From Kluyvera genomosp. 3 (GTDB lineage: Bacteria > Pseudomonadota > Gammaproteobacteria > Enterobacterales > Enterobacteriaceae), in the NCBI GenBank assembly GCA_002211745.1, contig CP022114.1, forward strand, positions 3,380,645 to 3,444,644: a stretch of DNA of 64,000 nucleotides, in the 5' to 3' direction. Every line of letters begins with the position of its first letter. The first letter of the stretch is position 1. Below the pieces are notes generated by a model. It worked only from the letters and a program-made list of their open reading frames with translations. It had not been told where the DNA came from and did not search any database. A program made the position numbers and the translations under genes. This document shows, piece by piece, positions 27,846-38,225 of the stretch.

Positions 27846-28517
27846 ATGAAAATATTAGTCGTTGAAGATGACACGCTGTTACTGCAGGGGCTGATTCTGG
27901 CCATGCAGAGTGAAGGATACGCCTGCGATGGTGTTGCTACCGCGCAGCAAGCGGCGCTGAGTCTGGCGAATGGCCACTATAGCCTGGTGGTGCTGGATCT
28001 TGGCCTGCCGGATGAAGACGGGCTGCATTTCCTGCATCGTATGCGTCAGGAAAAAATGAGTACTCCGGTGCTGATTCTGACGGCCCGCGATACCCTGGAA
28101 GACCGCGTCAGCGGCCTGGATACCGGTGCCGACGACTATCTGATCAAACCCTTTGCGCTCGAAGAGCTCAATGCCCGCATTCGCGCGCTGCTGCGCCGTA
28201 ATCTCAATCAAGGCGATAACGAGGTGACGGTCGAAAATCTGCGCCTTAACGTCACTCGCCGCCAGGTATGGCTGGACGGCGAACTGCTGGAGCTGACGCC
28301 TAAAGAGTACGCCCTACTTTCCCGCCTGATGCTCAAGGCCGGCAGCCCGGTGCACCGCGAGATTCTCTACAACGATATCTACAACTGGGATAATGAACCG
28401 GCAACCAACACGCTGGAAGTGCATATCCACAACCTGCGTGACAAAGTGGGTAAAGCCCGTATTCGCACCGTGCGCGGCTTTGGCTACCAGCTGGTTAATT
28501 CCAGCCCAACGGAGTAA
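27846..28517 (+). CDS. pmrA: PmrA (BasR): response regulator
   Basis: This OmpR-type response regulator activates lipid A modification genes. The receiver domain (residues 1-115) has the acidic pocket VVEDD, the phosphorylated Asp51 in [12 protein letters not shown], Thr in LILTARD and Lys in [10 protein letters not shown]. The winged-helix output domain includes [20 protein letters not shown] and ends [17 protein letters not shown]. At 223 residues it matches the family. It is intact, ten bases after eptA and four before pmrB. Confidence 0.95.
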   Translation: MKILVVEDDTLLLQGLILAMQSEGYACDGVATAQQAALSLANGHYSLVVLDLGLPDEDGLHFLHRMRQEKMSTPVLILTARDTLEDRVSGLDTGADDYLIKPFALEELNARIRALLRRNLNQGDNEVTVENLRLNVTRRQVWLDGELLELTPKEYALLSRLMLKAGSPVHREILYNDIYNWDNEPATNTLEVHIHNLRDKVGKARIRTVRGFGYQLVNSSPTE

Positions 28518-28520
28518 CCC

Positions 28521-29600
28521 ATGGCATTATTCTCCGTTCGCCAATGGCCAATGCGCCACCAGTTGCTGCTGGCGATTGGCCTGATTCTGATCGTATTCCA
28601 GCTTATCAGCGTGTTCTGGCTGTGGCATGAGAGCAAAGAGCAGATCGAACTGGAAGTGGCGATGCTGCTCAACAACCACAACAACGTGAAACATATCCGC
28701 CACGAAGTTCGTGAAGCGATTGCCAGCCTGCTGGTGCCAAGCGTGGTGATCATCGGACTGGCGCTGTTTTTGTGTCTACAGGCGGTCAAACGTATCACCC
28801 GCCCTCTGGCTGACCTACAGCAAGAGCTGGATCGCCGAACCCCGGGGAATTTACAGCCCATTTACCTACAGCAAACCACCGTTGAGGTTGAAGCGGTCAC
28901 CAAAGCCATCAACCAACTGGTGGAAAACCTGACCCAAACGCTCGACCGGGAACGCCTGTTCACCGCCGACGTGGCCCATGAGCTACGAACCCCGCTGGCG
29001 GGGTTAAAGCTGCATCTGGAGCTGCTGGAGAAAACGCAGAAACTGAGCCTTGCGCCGCTGATTCAGCGTTTGGATCAGATGACTGAAAGCGTTGCGCAAC
29101 TGCTACTGCTGGCGCGAGTCGGCCAGTCGTTTTCAGCGGGAAGCTATCAGCAGGTGAATTTGCTGAGTGATGTGCTGGAACCGCTTAAGGACGAGCTGGA
29201 AACGATGCTGGAGGTGCGAGCGCAGAAGTTAGTCATTGCCGAGCCGACACCCACGGTAACCGTTGCCGGTGATGCGACGCTACTGCGCCTGATGGTTCGT
29301 AATCTGGTGGAGAATGCGCATCGCTACAGCCCAAAATCAACCACCATTACGCTGTCGCTGGCCGCAGACAGCAAACCGATGTTGATTGTGGAAGATGAAG
29401 GGCCAGGAATTGATGAATCGAAAGTAGGCGAGCTGAGCCAGGCTTTTGTGCGCATGGACAGTCGCTATGGCGGCATTGGCCTCGGGCTTAGCATCGTGAC
29501 GCGCATCGCCCAGCTGCATGAAGCGGCGTTCTTCCTGCAAAACCGCGAAAACACAACCGGGACGCGGGCGTGGGTAGAGTTTTTGCCGACCAAGCGCTAA
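28521..29600 (+). CDS. pmrB: PmrB (BasS): sensor histidine kinase
   Basis: This membrane sensor in E. coli and Salmonella responds to Fe(III), Al(III) and mild acid. Two membrane helices (LLLAIGLILIVFQLISVFWL and LLVPSVVIIGLALFLCLQAV) flank a short periplasmic loop. The loop holds ExxE motifs (ESKE, EVRE) of the kind that bind iron in Salmonella PmrB. The HAMP region is followed by the H box DVAHELRTPLAGLKLHLELL, the N box LVENAHRYS, and the G box GIGLGLSIV. It is intact at 359 residues. Confidence 0.94.
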   Translation: MALFSVRQWPMRHQLLLAIGLILIVFQLISVFWLWHESKEQIELEVAMLLNNHNNVKHIRHEVREAIASLLVPSVVIIGLALFLCLQAVKRITRPLADLQQELDRRTPGNLQPIYLQQTTVEVEAVTKAINQLVENLTQTLDRERLFTADVAHELRTPLAGLKLHLELLEKTQKLSLAPLIQRLDQMTESVAQLLLLARVGQSFSAGSYQQVNLLSDVLEPLKDELETMLEVRAQKLVIAEPTPTVTVAGDATLLRLMVRNLVENAHRYSPKSTTITLSLAADSKPMLIVEDEGPGIDESKVGELSQAFVRMDSRYGGIGLGLSIVTRIAQLHEAAFFLQNRENTTGTRAWVEFLPTKR

Positions 29601-29606
29601 GAGAAG

Positions 29607-29699
29607 TCAGTAGCTCAACAGCCAGTGGCTCAGGAAACCGGCAACAATGGCAACGGAGACGAGTAAGGTAAATAACTGCTGGAAATTCAGATTCGACAT
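29607..29699 (-). CDS. pmrR: PmrR: 30-residue membrane peptide
   Basis: This is a 30-codon gene convergent with pmrB. The peptide begins MSNLNFQQLF, has one membrane segment (LLVSVAIVAGFLSHWLL) and ends SY. AGGG lies seven bases before the ATG. In E. coli and Salmonella, pmrR lies at this same place beside basS/pmrB and encodes a 29-30 residue inner-membrane peptide that inhibits LpxT. A perfect PmrA box precedes it here. The residues differ from the K-12 peptide, so the call rests on position, size, membrane span and regulation. Confidence 0.75.
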   Translation of the reverse strand: MSNLNFQQLFTLLVSVAIVAGFLSHWLLSY

Positions 29700-29741
29700 G
29701 ACGCTACCCTAATGATTTTAAGGATAGTATCAGCAGAATAG

Positions 29742-29758
29742 ATTAAGTGAACATTAAG
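29742..29758 (-). promoter_or_regulatory. PmrA box upstream of pmrR
   Basis: On the minus strand CTTAAT, five bases (GTTCA) and CTTAAT make a perfect PmrA direct repeat. GATACT at 29726-29731 lies ten bases downstream as the -10. It is the strongest PmrA site in the window and faces the 30-codon pmrR gene. Confidence 0.85.
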
Positions 29759-29801
29759 GCAGATTGCTGGCTCGTGATGGCTACCGCAATTTAGATAAAT
29801 A

Positions 29802-29900
29802 ATGCCTGATACGCCGCCCGTAGGCCGGATAAGGCGTTTGCGCCGCCATCCGGCACCAGCGCCGAACGGCCCGATAGCGCTAACGTTTATCAGGCCTACT
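29802..29900. repeat. REP/BIME element between pmrR and uvrB
   Basis: TAGGCCGGATAAGGCG followed by GCGCCGCCATCCGGCA forms a typical enterobacterial REP hairpin. A second arm, CGATAGCGCT with TTATCAGGCCTA, follows. It lies 19 bases from the uvrB stop. Confidence 0.85.
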
Positions 29901-29918
29901 CGATATTTTCGCTGCGGA

Positions 29919-31942
29919 TCACGACGCTGCGATAAACAGTTCACGCAGTTGATGCAAACGGTCGCGAATTTCTGCCGCTTCTTCAAACTCGAGGTTCTGC
30001 GCGTGTTTCAGCATCTGCGCCTCCAGCGTTTGAATCTGCTGCTGGAGCGCTTTCGGCGTCAGCGCTTTCACGTCTGGCTCAACGATTGGCGAGGCAGAAC
30101 GAGACTTGCCGCGCCCCTTCGCTTTCGTTTTCGCCAGCCCTCGCCCATCGCCAGAATATCGACAACGTCTTTCACCAGCCCCTGAGGCACGATGCCATGC
30201 TCTTCATTGTAGCGTTCCTGCTTCTCGCGACGGCGTTCCGTTTCGCCAATCGCCTTCGCCATTGATGGGGTAATCTTGTCGCCGTAGAGAATGGCCTTAC
30301 CGTTGATATTACGCGCGGCACGGCCAATGGTCTGAATCAGCGAACGTTCCGAACGCAGGAAGCCCTCTTTGTCGGCATCGAGAATCGCCACCAGCGAGAC
30401 TTCCGGCATATCCAGGCCTTCACGCAGCAGGTTGATACCCACCAGCACGTCAAACTCGCCCAGACGTAAATCCCGAATGATCTCCATACGTTCAACGGTG
30501 TCGATATCGGAGTGCAGGTAGCGTACGCGCTCACCGTGTTCTTCAAGATATTCCGTCAGGTCTTCCGCCATGCGTTTGGTCAGGGTCGTCACCAGCACGC
30601 GTTCGTTGATAACCGAGCGCTTGCGAATTTCTGACAGCAGATCGTCCACCTGAGTCGCCACCGGGCGTACCTCAATCAACGGATCAAGCAGGCCGGTTGG
30701 ACGCACCACCTGGTCGATAACTTCACCGCCGGATTTCTCCAGCTCGTAGTTACCCGGCGTTGCCGAAACATAGATGGTTTGCGGCGCCAGCGCTTCAAAT
30801 TCTTCGAACTTCAACGGGCGGTTGTCGAGCGCCGACGGCAGACGGAAGCCGTACTCGACCAGTGTCTCTTTGCGCGCCCGGTCGCCGCGGTACATGCCGC
30901 CAATTTGCGGAATGGTGACGTGCGATTCATCAATCACCAGCAGGCCGTCAGCCGGCAGGTAATCGAACAACGTCGGCGGCGGTTCACCCGGCCCGCGCCC
31001 GGAAAGGAAGCGTGAGTAGTTTTCAATGCCCGAGCAGTAGCCAAGCTCGTTCATCATTTCAAGGTCGAACTGAGTACGCTGGCTCAGACGCTGCTCTTCG
31101 AGCAGCTTGTTATTTTCCAGCAGCACCTTGCGGCGCTCTGCCAGCTCAACCTTGATATCTTCCATCGCCTGGACAATGCGCTCACGCGGCGTGACGTAGT
31201 GCGATTTCGGGTAGATGGTGAAGCGCTGAATAGTTGACTCGACGTGCCCGGTCAGCGGATCGAACAGCGAGAGGCGCTCGACCTCTTCATCAAACAGCTC
31301 AACGCGCAGCGCCAGATCGTCAGACTCTGCTGGGAAGATATCAATCACCTCGCCGCGTACGCGGAAGGTCGCGCGCTGGAACGCCTGATCGTTGCGGGTG
31401 TACTGTAGCTCAGCCAGGCGGCGCAGAATTGAACGCTGGTCGATAATCATGCCGACCGTCAGGTGCAGCATCATTTTCAAATAGAGATCGGGATCGCCCA
31501 GGCCGTAAATCGCCGACACCGAGGCCACCACCACGACATCGCGGCGTTCAAGCAGCGCTTTGGTGGCGGACAGACGCATCTGCTCGATGTGTTCGTTCAC
31601 CGAGGCGTCTTTTTCGATAAAGGTGTCGGAGCTGGGAACGTAGGCTTCTGGCTGGTAGTAATCGTAGTAGGAGACAAAATACTCCACCGCGTTTTCCGGG
31701 AAGAATGCCTTCATTTCGCCATAGAGCTGCGCGGCCAGCGTTTTGTTCGGCGCCAGCACCATCGTCGGACGCTGGAGATCGGCAATGACGTTGGCCACAG
31801 TAAAGGTTTTCCCCGACCCGGTAACGCCCAGCAGCGTCTGGTGCGCGAGACCGTCCTCCAGCCCCTCTTTCAGACGTGAGATGGCTACCGGCTGGTCGCC
31901 GGAAGGGCTGAACGCGGAATGTAATTTAAAGGGTTTACTCAT
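29919..31942 (-). CDS. uvrB: UvrB: excinuclease ABC subunit B (one frameshift)
   Basis: This is the damage-verifying helicase of nucleotide excision repair. It begins [20 protein letters not shown], with Walker [10 protein letters not shown] near residue 39, the beta-hairpin [19 protein letters not shown] near residue 90, [16 protein letters not shown], and helicase motif [12 protein letters not shown] one-base gap near 30140 ends the long frame in a false tail. The true tail, read further to 29919, has [19 protein letters not shown], the UVR domain that binds UvrC. The repaired length is 674 residues. A LexA box lies upstream. Confidence 0.96.
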
Positions 31943-32020
31943 GGGCAACGCTACCTGATAACGGATGGGTCGGGCTGGAGATTAATTCTACTCGCCGCCT
32001 GCCAAATTGCCAATAAAAAA

Positions 32021-32040
32021 TACTGGATATAAAAACAGTA
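32021..32040 (-). promoter_or_regulatory. LexA (SOS) box of uvrB
   Basis: TACTGTTTTTATATCCAGTA on the minus strand fits the SOS consensus (CTG, ten bases, CAG) and nearly equals the K-12 uvrB box. It lies about 80 bases upstream of the uvrB start, so uvrB should be induced by DNA damage. Confidence 0.93.
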
Positions 32041-32176
32041 ATCTATTATCGTATTTTGAGCAAAACAGGTTGCGGCATGCGTCACAGGCGAAAATTTATC
32101 CTCTGACAACATAAAACACCAGTTGAACCGGGTTATCCCAGAACTTTTTCTCTTTTAACATTTGTCAATATCGGTC

Positions 32177-32317
32177 ATGAAAGTTTTATGGCAATCCGCA
32201 GCACTTTTTATTACGCCATTGCTTTTATCTATCTTATTGATTATTAATAAAAAGACAGAAAAGCCGCCTTTCGCATCAATTCAGGCGCAGGCCGCATGTT
32301 CTCTCGTTTACCGCTAG
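32177..32317 (+). CDS. Possible small membrane protein (46 residues)
   Basis: A short frame begins MKVLWQSAALFITPLLLSIL, contains one hydrophobic segment, then a lysine-rich turn (NKKTEKPPFAS), and ends ACSLVYR. The hydrophobic start looks like a signal anchor. No clear ribosome binding site precedes the ATG, and the surrounding DNA is A/T-rich, where such frames can arise by chance. I keep it as a candidate only. Confidence 0.25.
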   Translation: MKVLWQSAALFITPLLLSILLIINKKTEKPPFASIQAQAACSLVYR

Positions 32318-32340
32318 TTTTCTAACTCTAATACACAGGG

Positions 32341-32363
32341 TTATCCACAGGAATAGTGGATAA
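32341..32363. promoter_or_regulatory. Pair of inverted DnaA-type boxes
   Basis: TTATCCACA (32341-32349) is a perfect DnaA box. AGTGGATAA (32355-32363) reads TTATCCACT on the other strand. They face each other, five bases apart, about 400 bases upstream of uvrB. DnaA-linked control of a distal uvrB promoter has been proposed in E. coli, which fits. Confidence 0.6.
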
Positions 32364-32577
32364 CTACCGCTAGCCCCTATCCCTCGCCACCCGGCGGTTT
32401 GCGCAACTTCCTGTCAACGTGAAATCAAAAAAATATTTTCTCGCCAATTTTGATATGTATCAGCGAAAAGGCGCACGTGTTTTGTCCATAACGGCGTGCT
32501 TTTTCCTTACGTTTTCTGCGGGCTAGCGCTTACGAATGAAGATAACCGCGAGAGAAAAATCAGAATAAAAAAAGGGT

Positions 32578-33254
32578 TTATAACAGACTCAAATCGAGAT
32601 AGCCGCCAAGAGGTCGATCGTCGACCGACTCGCCAAGCCACGGAATTTCGCCCAGCAGGGGGCAGGCAGCATTCTCTGGAGGGTACTCAGATACTCGGCA
32701 TGGCGGCGCCCCGGCGGTACGACGTCATTGGCAATCCAGCCAGCCAGCCGCAGCCCGGCCTGCTGTACTGCCTGAGCGGTTAGCACGGCATGATTGATGC
32801 AACCCAGTTTCACCCCCACCACCAGAATAACCGGCAGTTGCTCGTCGCGAACCCAGTCGGCGAGCGTCAGCGTAGGCGAGAGCGGCGTAAACCAGCCGCC
32901 AGCGCCTTCCACCAGCACCCAGTCGGCCTGCGCTTCTAAAGCACGCAAACCCGCCGATAGCACGCCAACCTCAATAGGCCGTTGCTCATCGGCGCTCACA
33001 ATATGCGGTGACGTGGGTTCCGCAAAGGTATACGGGTTCACCTCTTCATAACGCAGTGGCAGCGCGCTGTTACGCTGGAGCGCCAGCGCGTCGCTGTTGC
33101 GCAACCCCTCATCGGTCATTTCGCTGCCCGACGCTACCGGCTTATAGCCCACGGCGCGACGGCCCAGCAGGCGTGCGGCCTGCAATAGTGCGGTGCTGGC
33201 AACAGTTTTCCCGACTTCCGTATCGGTTCCGGTTACATAAAAACGTTCAGTCAC
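32578..33254 (-). CDS. bioD: BioD: dethiobiotin synthetase (one frameshift)
   Basis: This enzyme closes the ureido ring of dethiobiotin from DAPA, CO2 and ATP. It begins [20 protein letters not shown] with the P-loop GTDTEVGKT. It contains [24 protein letters not shown] and GWIANDV. One C is missing near 32655; restoring it gives [14 protein letters not shown] and an end LDLSLL at 32578. The repaired length of 225 residues equals the K-12 protein. It is the last gene of bioBFCD. Confidence 0.95.
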
Positions 33255-34001
33255 GTGTGATGATTCCTGTGAAAAGATGGTAGGTCAGCGGGCAAATCCC
33301 CTCCTGCCTCGGCCAGGCCAGCTGTAGCTGCTGGAGCCTGCCGCGGGTGAGCGGCTGGCGGCTGCGCCCCTGGTGCAAGTGTGTTGCGCCAATCCCCTTT
33401 AACGAGCGCATCGCGCTCAGCGCATCGGGAAAAGAAAGGGTGATGGTGGTCGCTATCCCATAGCCAGAATAGGCCACCAGCGCCTCGCGCAGCGTCGCTT
33501 CAGGCAGGAAGCGATTGGCGTGCGGATGGCTGTCGAGAGCCTGCCACGCCTGGTTAAGCTCCGGCAGCGAACCCGCCGTCAGCGTGGTAAATGCCAGCGT
33601 GCCACCGGGGCGAGCTGGCGATAAAGGCCAGCCAGCGCTGCATGCAGATCGCTACACCACTGAATAGCCAGATTACTCCACGCTAAATCGAAGCCGCCGC
33701 CAGGCAGCGGAATATCCTCGATATCCGCCAGCAGATACGTATCCGCCGCCTGCTGTAGACGCGCCTGTCGCAGCATCTCCGCCGAGAGATCCAGCGCGGT
33801 AACGTGGCTGCCCTGCTCGCGCCAGTAGCGACTGTAGCTCCCCGGCCCACAGCCGGCGTCAAGTACGCGGGAAAACGCCCGCGCCGGCAGCTGGGACAGC
33901 AGCTGCGCGGCGCTGAGGCGCTGTAACTCGTCGTGTTGTTGATAAGACGCCGCCGCGCGGCCAAACGCCGCGGCGACCGCCTGTTTATCCACGCTCGCCA
34001 T
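33247..34001 (-). CDS. bioC: BioC: malonyl-ACP O-methyltransferase (one frameshift)
   Basis: This SAM-dependent methyltransferase masks the malonyl carboxyl so that pimeloyl-ACP can be built by fatty acid synthesis. It begins [20 protein letters not shown], with SAM motif [16 protein letters not shown] near residue 46, [10 protein letters not shown], and [14 protein letters not shown] one-base gap near 33600 breaks the frame before [20 protein letters not shown]. Repaired, it is 251 residues, as in K-12. The start overlaps the bioF end and the stop overlaps the bioD start. Confidence 0.94.
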
Positions 34002-35141
34002 GCAAAACCTCCAGCAGATGAGCAACGTCCTGCGCGTCATGCGCGGCAGTGAGTGTCAGACGCAAACGCGCGGTGCCCGCGGGTACCGTCGGTGGACGAA
34101 TAGCCGTGACCCAGCAGCCCTGCGCACGCAAGCGTTCGGCTAACCGCAGCGTGTCTGCGTTATCACCGACGATCAACGGTTGAATGGCGCTCTGCGAGCC
34201 GCTCAGCGCGTAGGCCAGCCCTTGCGCGCCACGGCGAAAATCAGCAATGTGTTGGGCCAAAATTTCGCGGCGCTGTTGGCCGTCATCGCTCTGAATGACC
34301 GCCAGCGCCACCTGTAACGCTTGCGCCTGGGCGGGAGGCATCGCGGTGCTGTAAATCAGGTGACGGGCGAACTGGATGAAATAGTCGGCTACCGCCTGGC
34401 TGCAGAGCACCGCCGCGCCGCTCAGACCAAAGGCTTTGCCGAACGTCACCACCAGTAGCTCCGGCTTAACGCCCTGCTGAAAGCAACTGCCGCGTCCATT
34501 TTCACCCACTACGCCAATACCGTGCGCATCGTCGACCATAAGCCACGCGTCAGCGGCACGCGCTGCGGCGGCGATCTCGGCCAGCGGCGCGCTGTCACCA
34601 TCCATACTGAACACCCCTTCCGTCACCACCAGCTGTTGCCCTTCGACGGAGGCAGCCAGCAGCCGGGCAAGGTGTTGGCGGTCGTTATGCTGAAAACGCC
34701 GCAGCTGCGCGGGACTCAGGGTTGCCGCTTCCAGTAGCGATGCGTGGCTCAGGCGGTCGGCGACGATGCGATCCTCGCGTCCAGCCAGTGCGGCAATCAC
34801 CGCCTGATTGGCGGCAAAACCGGAGATAAACAACAGCGCGCGGTCATAGCCGAGCCAGTCCGCCAGCTGTTCTTCCAGGCGCAGATGCGCCTGATGGTAG
34901 CCGGTGACATGCGCGGATCCGCCGCTGCCGACGCCGTAACGTTCCGCACCGTCCTGCCAGGCGCGAATCACCTGCGGGTGCTGGCTGAGGCCCAGATAGT
35001 CGTTGCTGGAAAAATTGCGGTAACACCGTCCTTCACACATCAACCAGCGCCCAGCCCCTGCGCCAGCGGCTGGCGCTGACGAAAGGCCTGCGCTTCACGA
35101 CGTTCAGCGACAGCGCGGTCGATTCGCTGCTGCCAGCTCAT
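33985..35141 (-). CDS. bioF: BioF: 8-amino-7-oxononanoate synthase (one frameshift)
   Basis: This PLP enzyme joins pimeloyl-ACP and alanine. The start [20 protein letters not shown] overlaps the bioB end by four bases. The PLP fold shows [28 protein letters not shown] and [17 protein letters not shown]. The lysine that binds PLP lies in [20 protein letters not shown] run near 35057 lacks one base; restored it reads [12 protein letters not shown], and the protein has 385 residues. Confidence 0.95.
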
Positions 35142-36177
35142 ACCGCCGCCGCGTTGTAATAATCGTCGGTATCCGGCGTCATCAGCGCCTGTTCGAGACG
35201 CTGCTGCTGCTCGTTGTCTCCGGCGGTGACCGTGGTTTGCTGCGGGTTCAGCCCCAGCTTGCGGAACAGCTGTAAGTCTTTATCTTCTTCCGGGTTTGGC
35301 GTCGTCAGCAGCTTGCAGCCGTAGAAGATGGAGTTAGCGCCCGCCATAAAGCACATGGCCTGCGTCTGCTCGTTCATCTGCTCGCGCCCCGCGGAGAGGC
35401 GCACGTGCGAGGTCGGCATCATGATGCGCGCGACGGCAATCGTGCGAATAAAATCAAAGGCATCAACGTCTTCGTTATCGGCCAACGGTGTGCCTTTCAC
35501 CTTCACTAACATGTTGATCGGCACGCTTTCCGGCGGTGTCGGCAGGTTGGCCAACTGGAGCAGCAGACCGGCGCGGTCGGTGACCGTTTCACCTAGCCGA
35601 CGATCCCGCCGGAACACACTTTAATCCCGGCTTCGCGCACTTTATCCAGGGTATCGAGACGTTCCTGATAGCTGCGGGTGGTGATGATATTGCCGTAGAA
35701 CTCCGGTGAGGTATCGAGGTTGTGGTTATAGTAGTCCAGCCCCGCCGAGGCCAGACGCGCCGCCTGGCTGTCAGAGAGCGTTCCGAGCGTCATACAGGCT
35801 TCGAGCCCCATCTCTTTGACGCCCTGCACCATCTGCTCGAGATACGGCATATCGCGCTCGTGCGGGTTTTTCCACGCCGCGCCCATACAGAAACGGGTGG
35901 AGCCCGCCAGCTTGGCTTTGCGCGCCGATTCCAGCACCTGTTCCACTTCCATCAGGCGTTCGCTCTCCAGCCCGGTTTTGTAGCGTGAACTCTGCGGGCA
36001 GTACTTGCAGTCTTCCGGACAGGCGCCGGTTTTAATCGACAGCAGCGTACTCACCTGTACCTGCTGAGGGTCAAAATGTTGGCGATGGACCTGCTGCGCT
36101 TCAAACAGCAGTTCCAGCAGCGGTTTTTCGAAAAGAGCGGTGACCTGCGACATTGTCCAGCGTAAAGGGTGAGCCAT
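35138..36177 (-). CDS. bioB: BioB: biotin synthase (one frameshift)
   Basis: This radical-SAM enzyme inserts sulfur into dethiobiotin. The SAM cluster cysteines lie in [14 protein letters not shown] near residue 50, with [16 protein letters not shown] near residue 95. The Arg and Cys residues for the second cluster lie in [10 protein letters not shown] and [16 protein letters not shown] gap near 35594 (after SGGIVG) ends the frame. Repair continues [18 protein letters not shown] and gives 346 residues. The promoter faces bioA across a shared operator. Confidence 0.96.
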
Positions 36178-36218
36178 TGGCTTCTCCGGGGTTTTGTTAA
36201 TTTTCGGTTCGGTTTATA

Positions 36219-36256
36219 CTCGTAAACCTAAAACTTTTCAAAATGGTTTACAAGTC
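36219..36256. promoter_or_regulatory. BirA operator between bioB and bioA
   Basis: CGTAAACC at 36221-36228 and GGTTTACA at 36245-36252 are the inverted half-sites of the bio operator. The spacer TAAAACTTTTCAAAAT is close to the K-12 one. BirA bound to biotinoyl-AMP would shut both divergent promoters here. Confidence 0.92.
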
Positions 36257-36260
36257 GATT

Positions 36261-37547
36261 ATGACAACGGACGATCTCGCCTTCGATAGCCGCCATATCT
36301 GGCATCCCTACACCTCCATGACCGCACCGTTACCGGTTTATCCGGTGGTTTCCGCCGAGGGCTGCGAGCTGCAGCTTGCCAGCGGCGAGCGTCTGGTCGA
36401 CGGCATGTCCTCCTGGTGGGCGGCGATTCATGGTTACAATCACCCGCGTCTGAACGCGGCGATGAAAGCGCAGATTGACCAGATGTCGCACGTGATGTTT
36501 GGTGGATAACCCACCCTGCCGCGGTGGCACTGTGCCGCAAGCTGGTGGCCATGACGCCCGAACCGCTGGAGTGCGTCTTCCTCGCCGATTCCGGGTCGGT
36601 GGCGGTTGAAGTGGCGATGAAGATGGCGCTGCAGTACTGGCAGGCCAAAGGCGAGTCGCGTCAGCGTTTTCTCACCTTCCGTAACGGCTACCACGGCGAT
36701 ACCTTCGGCGCGATGTCGGTTTGCGATCCGGATAACTCCATGCACAGCCTGTGGAAGGGTTATCTGCCGGAGAATCTGTTTGCCCCCGCACCGCACAGCC
36801 GCTTTGACGGTGAGTTCGACGAGTACGATATGGTGGCGTTTGCCCGCCTGATGGCCGCTCATCGCCACGAGATTGCCGCGGTGATCCTCGAGCCGGTAGT
36901 CCAGGGGCAGGCGGCATGCGGATGTATCATCCGGAATGGCTAAAGCGCATCCGTAAGATGTGCGATCGTGAGGGGATCCTGCTGATTGCCGACGAAATTG
37001 CCACAGGCTTTGGCCGCACCGGCAAGCTGTTCGCCTGCGAGCACGCGGGGATCAGCGCCGATATTCTGTGCCTGGGTAAAGCGCTCACCGGCGGCACGTT
37101 GACGCTGTCTGCCGCTATCACCACGCGCGAGGTGGCGGAAACCATCAGCAACGGCGAAGCGGGCTGCTTTATGCACGGGCCGACATTTATGGGCAATCCG
37201 CTGGCCTGTGCGGTGGCGACGGAAAGCCTGGCGCTGCTGGAGAGCGGCGAGTGGCAGACTCAGGTGGCAGCGATTGAGCAGCAGCTTAAGCGCGAGCTGG
37301 CCCCTGCCGCCGACGCGCCGCTGGTCGCCGATGTACGCGTTCTGGGCGCGATCGGCGTGGTCGAAACGCGCTACCCGGTCAACATGGCGCTGCTTCAGCG
37401 ATTCTTTGTTGAGCAAGGGTCTGGATTCGACCATTTGGCCGCCTGATCTACCTGATGCCGCCGTACCTGATTACCCCACAGCAGCTGACGCGTCTGACCC
37501 GCGCGGTGTGCCTCGCGGTCGAACAGGAAACATTTTTTATCCAATAA
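36261..37547 (+). CDS. bioA: BioA: DAPA aminotransferase (three frameshifts)
   Basis: This PLP aminotransferase uses S-adenosylmethionine as amino donor to make 7,8-diaminopelargonic acid. It begins [20 protein letters not shown], which I preferred to an in-frame ATG six codons earlier inside the operator. Landmarks are [48 protein letters not shown] and the PLP lysine in [10 protein letters not shown]. Three one-base gaps near 36508, 36912 and 37420 break it. All are in G runs, and repair gives 429 residues as in K-12. Confidence 0.95.
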
Positions 37548-37617
37548 GCAGCGGTAATCTGCCGCGGTTAACGCTACACTCCTTTGTTAATCAGTAGATT
37601 AACAAAGGAGGCAGTTG

Positions 37618-38094
37618 ATGAAATTAGTCAGCCACGATCTGCGTGACGGCGAGAAACTACCCCAGCGCCAGGTATTCAATGGGATGGGTTACGACGGTGA
37701 GAATATCTCGCCGCATCTGGCCTGGGACGATGTGCCTGCCGGAACCAAAAGCTTCGTTGTGACCTGCTACGATCCGGATGCCCCAACTGGCTCCGGCTGG
37801 TGGCACTGGATTGTCGCCAACATTCCAGCCGACACCCGCGAACTGCCCACCGGCGCAGGCTCCGGCCTCGTTGGCCTACCTGCCAGCGCGCTGCAAACCC
37901 GCACCGATTTCGGTAAAGCAGGCTACGGCGGCGCAGCACCGCCTAAAGGCGAAACGCATCGCTATATCTTTACCGTCCACGCGCTGGATATCGACAAAAT
38001 CGACGTTGACGAAGGCGCCAGCGGCGCAATGGTGGGCTTCAACGTCCATTTCCACAGCCTCGGCAGCGCGAGCATTACCGCACTGTTCAGCTAA
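37618..38094 (+). CDS. ybhB: YbhB: PEBP/Raf kinase inhibitor-like protein
   Basis: This 158-residue cytosolic protein of the phosphatidylethanolamine-binding family begins MKLVSHDLRDGEKLPQRQVF. It shows YDPDAPTGSGWWHWIVANIP, the ligand-pocket DPDxP motif, and THRYIFTVHALD. The ligand and role in bacteria are not settled. It is intact. GAGG lies upstream of the ATG. In K-12 the next gene would be ybhC, with lambda attB between them. Confidence 0.95.
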   Translation: MKLVSHDLRDGEKLPQRQVFNGMGYDGENISPHLAWDDVPAGTKSFVVTCYDPDAPTGSGWWHWIVANIPADTRELPTGAGSGLVGLPASALQTRTDFGKAGYGGAAPPKGETHRYIFTVHALDIDKIDVDEGASGAMVGFNVHFHSLGSASITALFS

Positions 38095-38112
38095 CCGTAC
38101 GTTAAACGTATT

Positions 38113-38150
38113 CAGCCCTGCCGGGAAACCGCGCGGGCTTTTTTTATTGC
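38113..38150 (+). terminator. Terminator after ybhB
   Basis: AGCCCTGC and GCGCGGGCT pair across a short loop, followed by seven T residues. It lies 20 bases after the ybhB stop and separates ybhB from the mannitol operon. Confidence 0.75.
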
Positions 38151-38225
38151 AGATGTAATTTTCTAACGAAAAAAGGGCTGATGAGAAAAGCGAAAGTGGC
38201 TGATGGGGTTAGCGCTAAAATAGCT

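Larger units (their letters stand above)
31943..32577. other. Long uvrB-bioD intergenic region
   Basis: These 635 bases hold the uvrB control region (LexA box at 32021) and two inverted DnaA-type boxes near 32341. There is also a possible 46-codon plus-strand frame at 32177. The sequence is A/T-rich, with no longer frame on either strand that looks like a gene. K-12 also has a long gap at this place. Confidence 0.7.

Noticed and set aside
36243-36260. Upstream ATG for bioA
   Set aside because: It lies inside the BirA operator and would add six residues not found in K-12 BioA. The ATG at 36261 is the better start.
38130-38155. Lambda attB core after ybhB
   Set aside because: GCTTTTTTTATTGC resembles part of the 15-base core, but it is only the T tract of the ybhB terminator and lacks the rest of the core.
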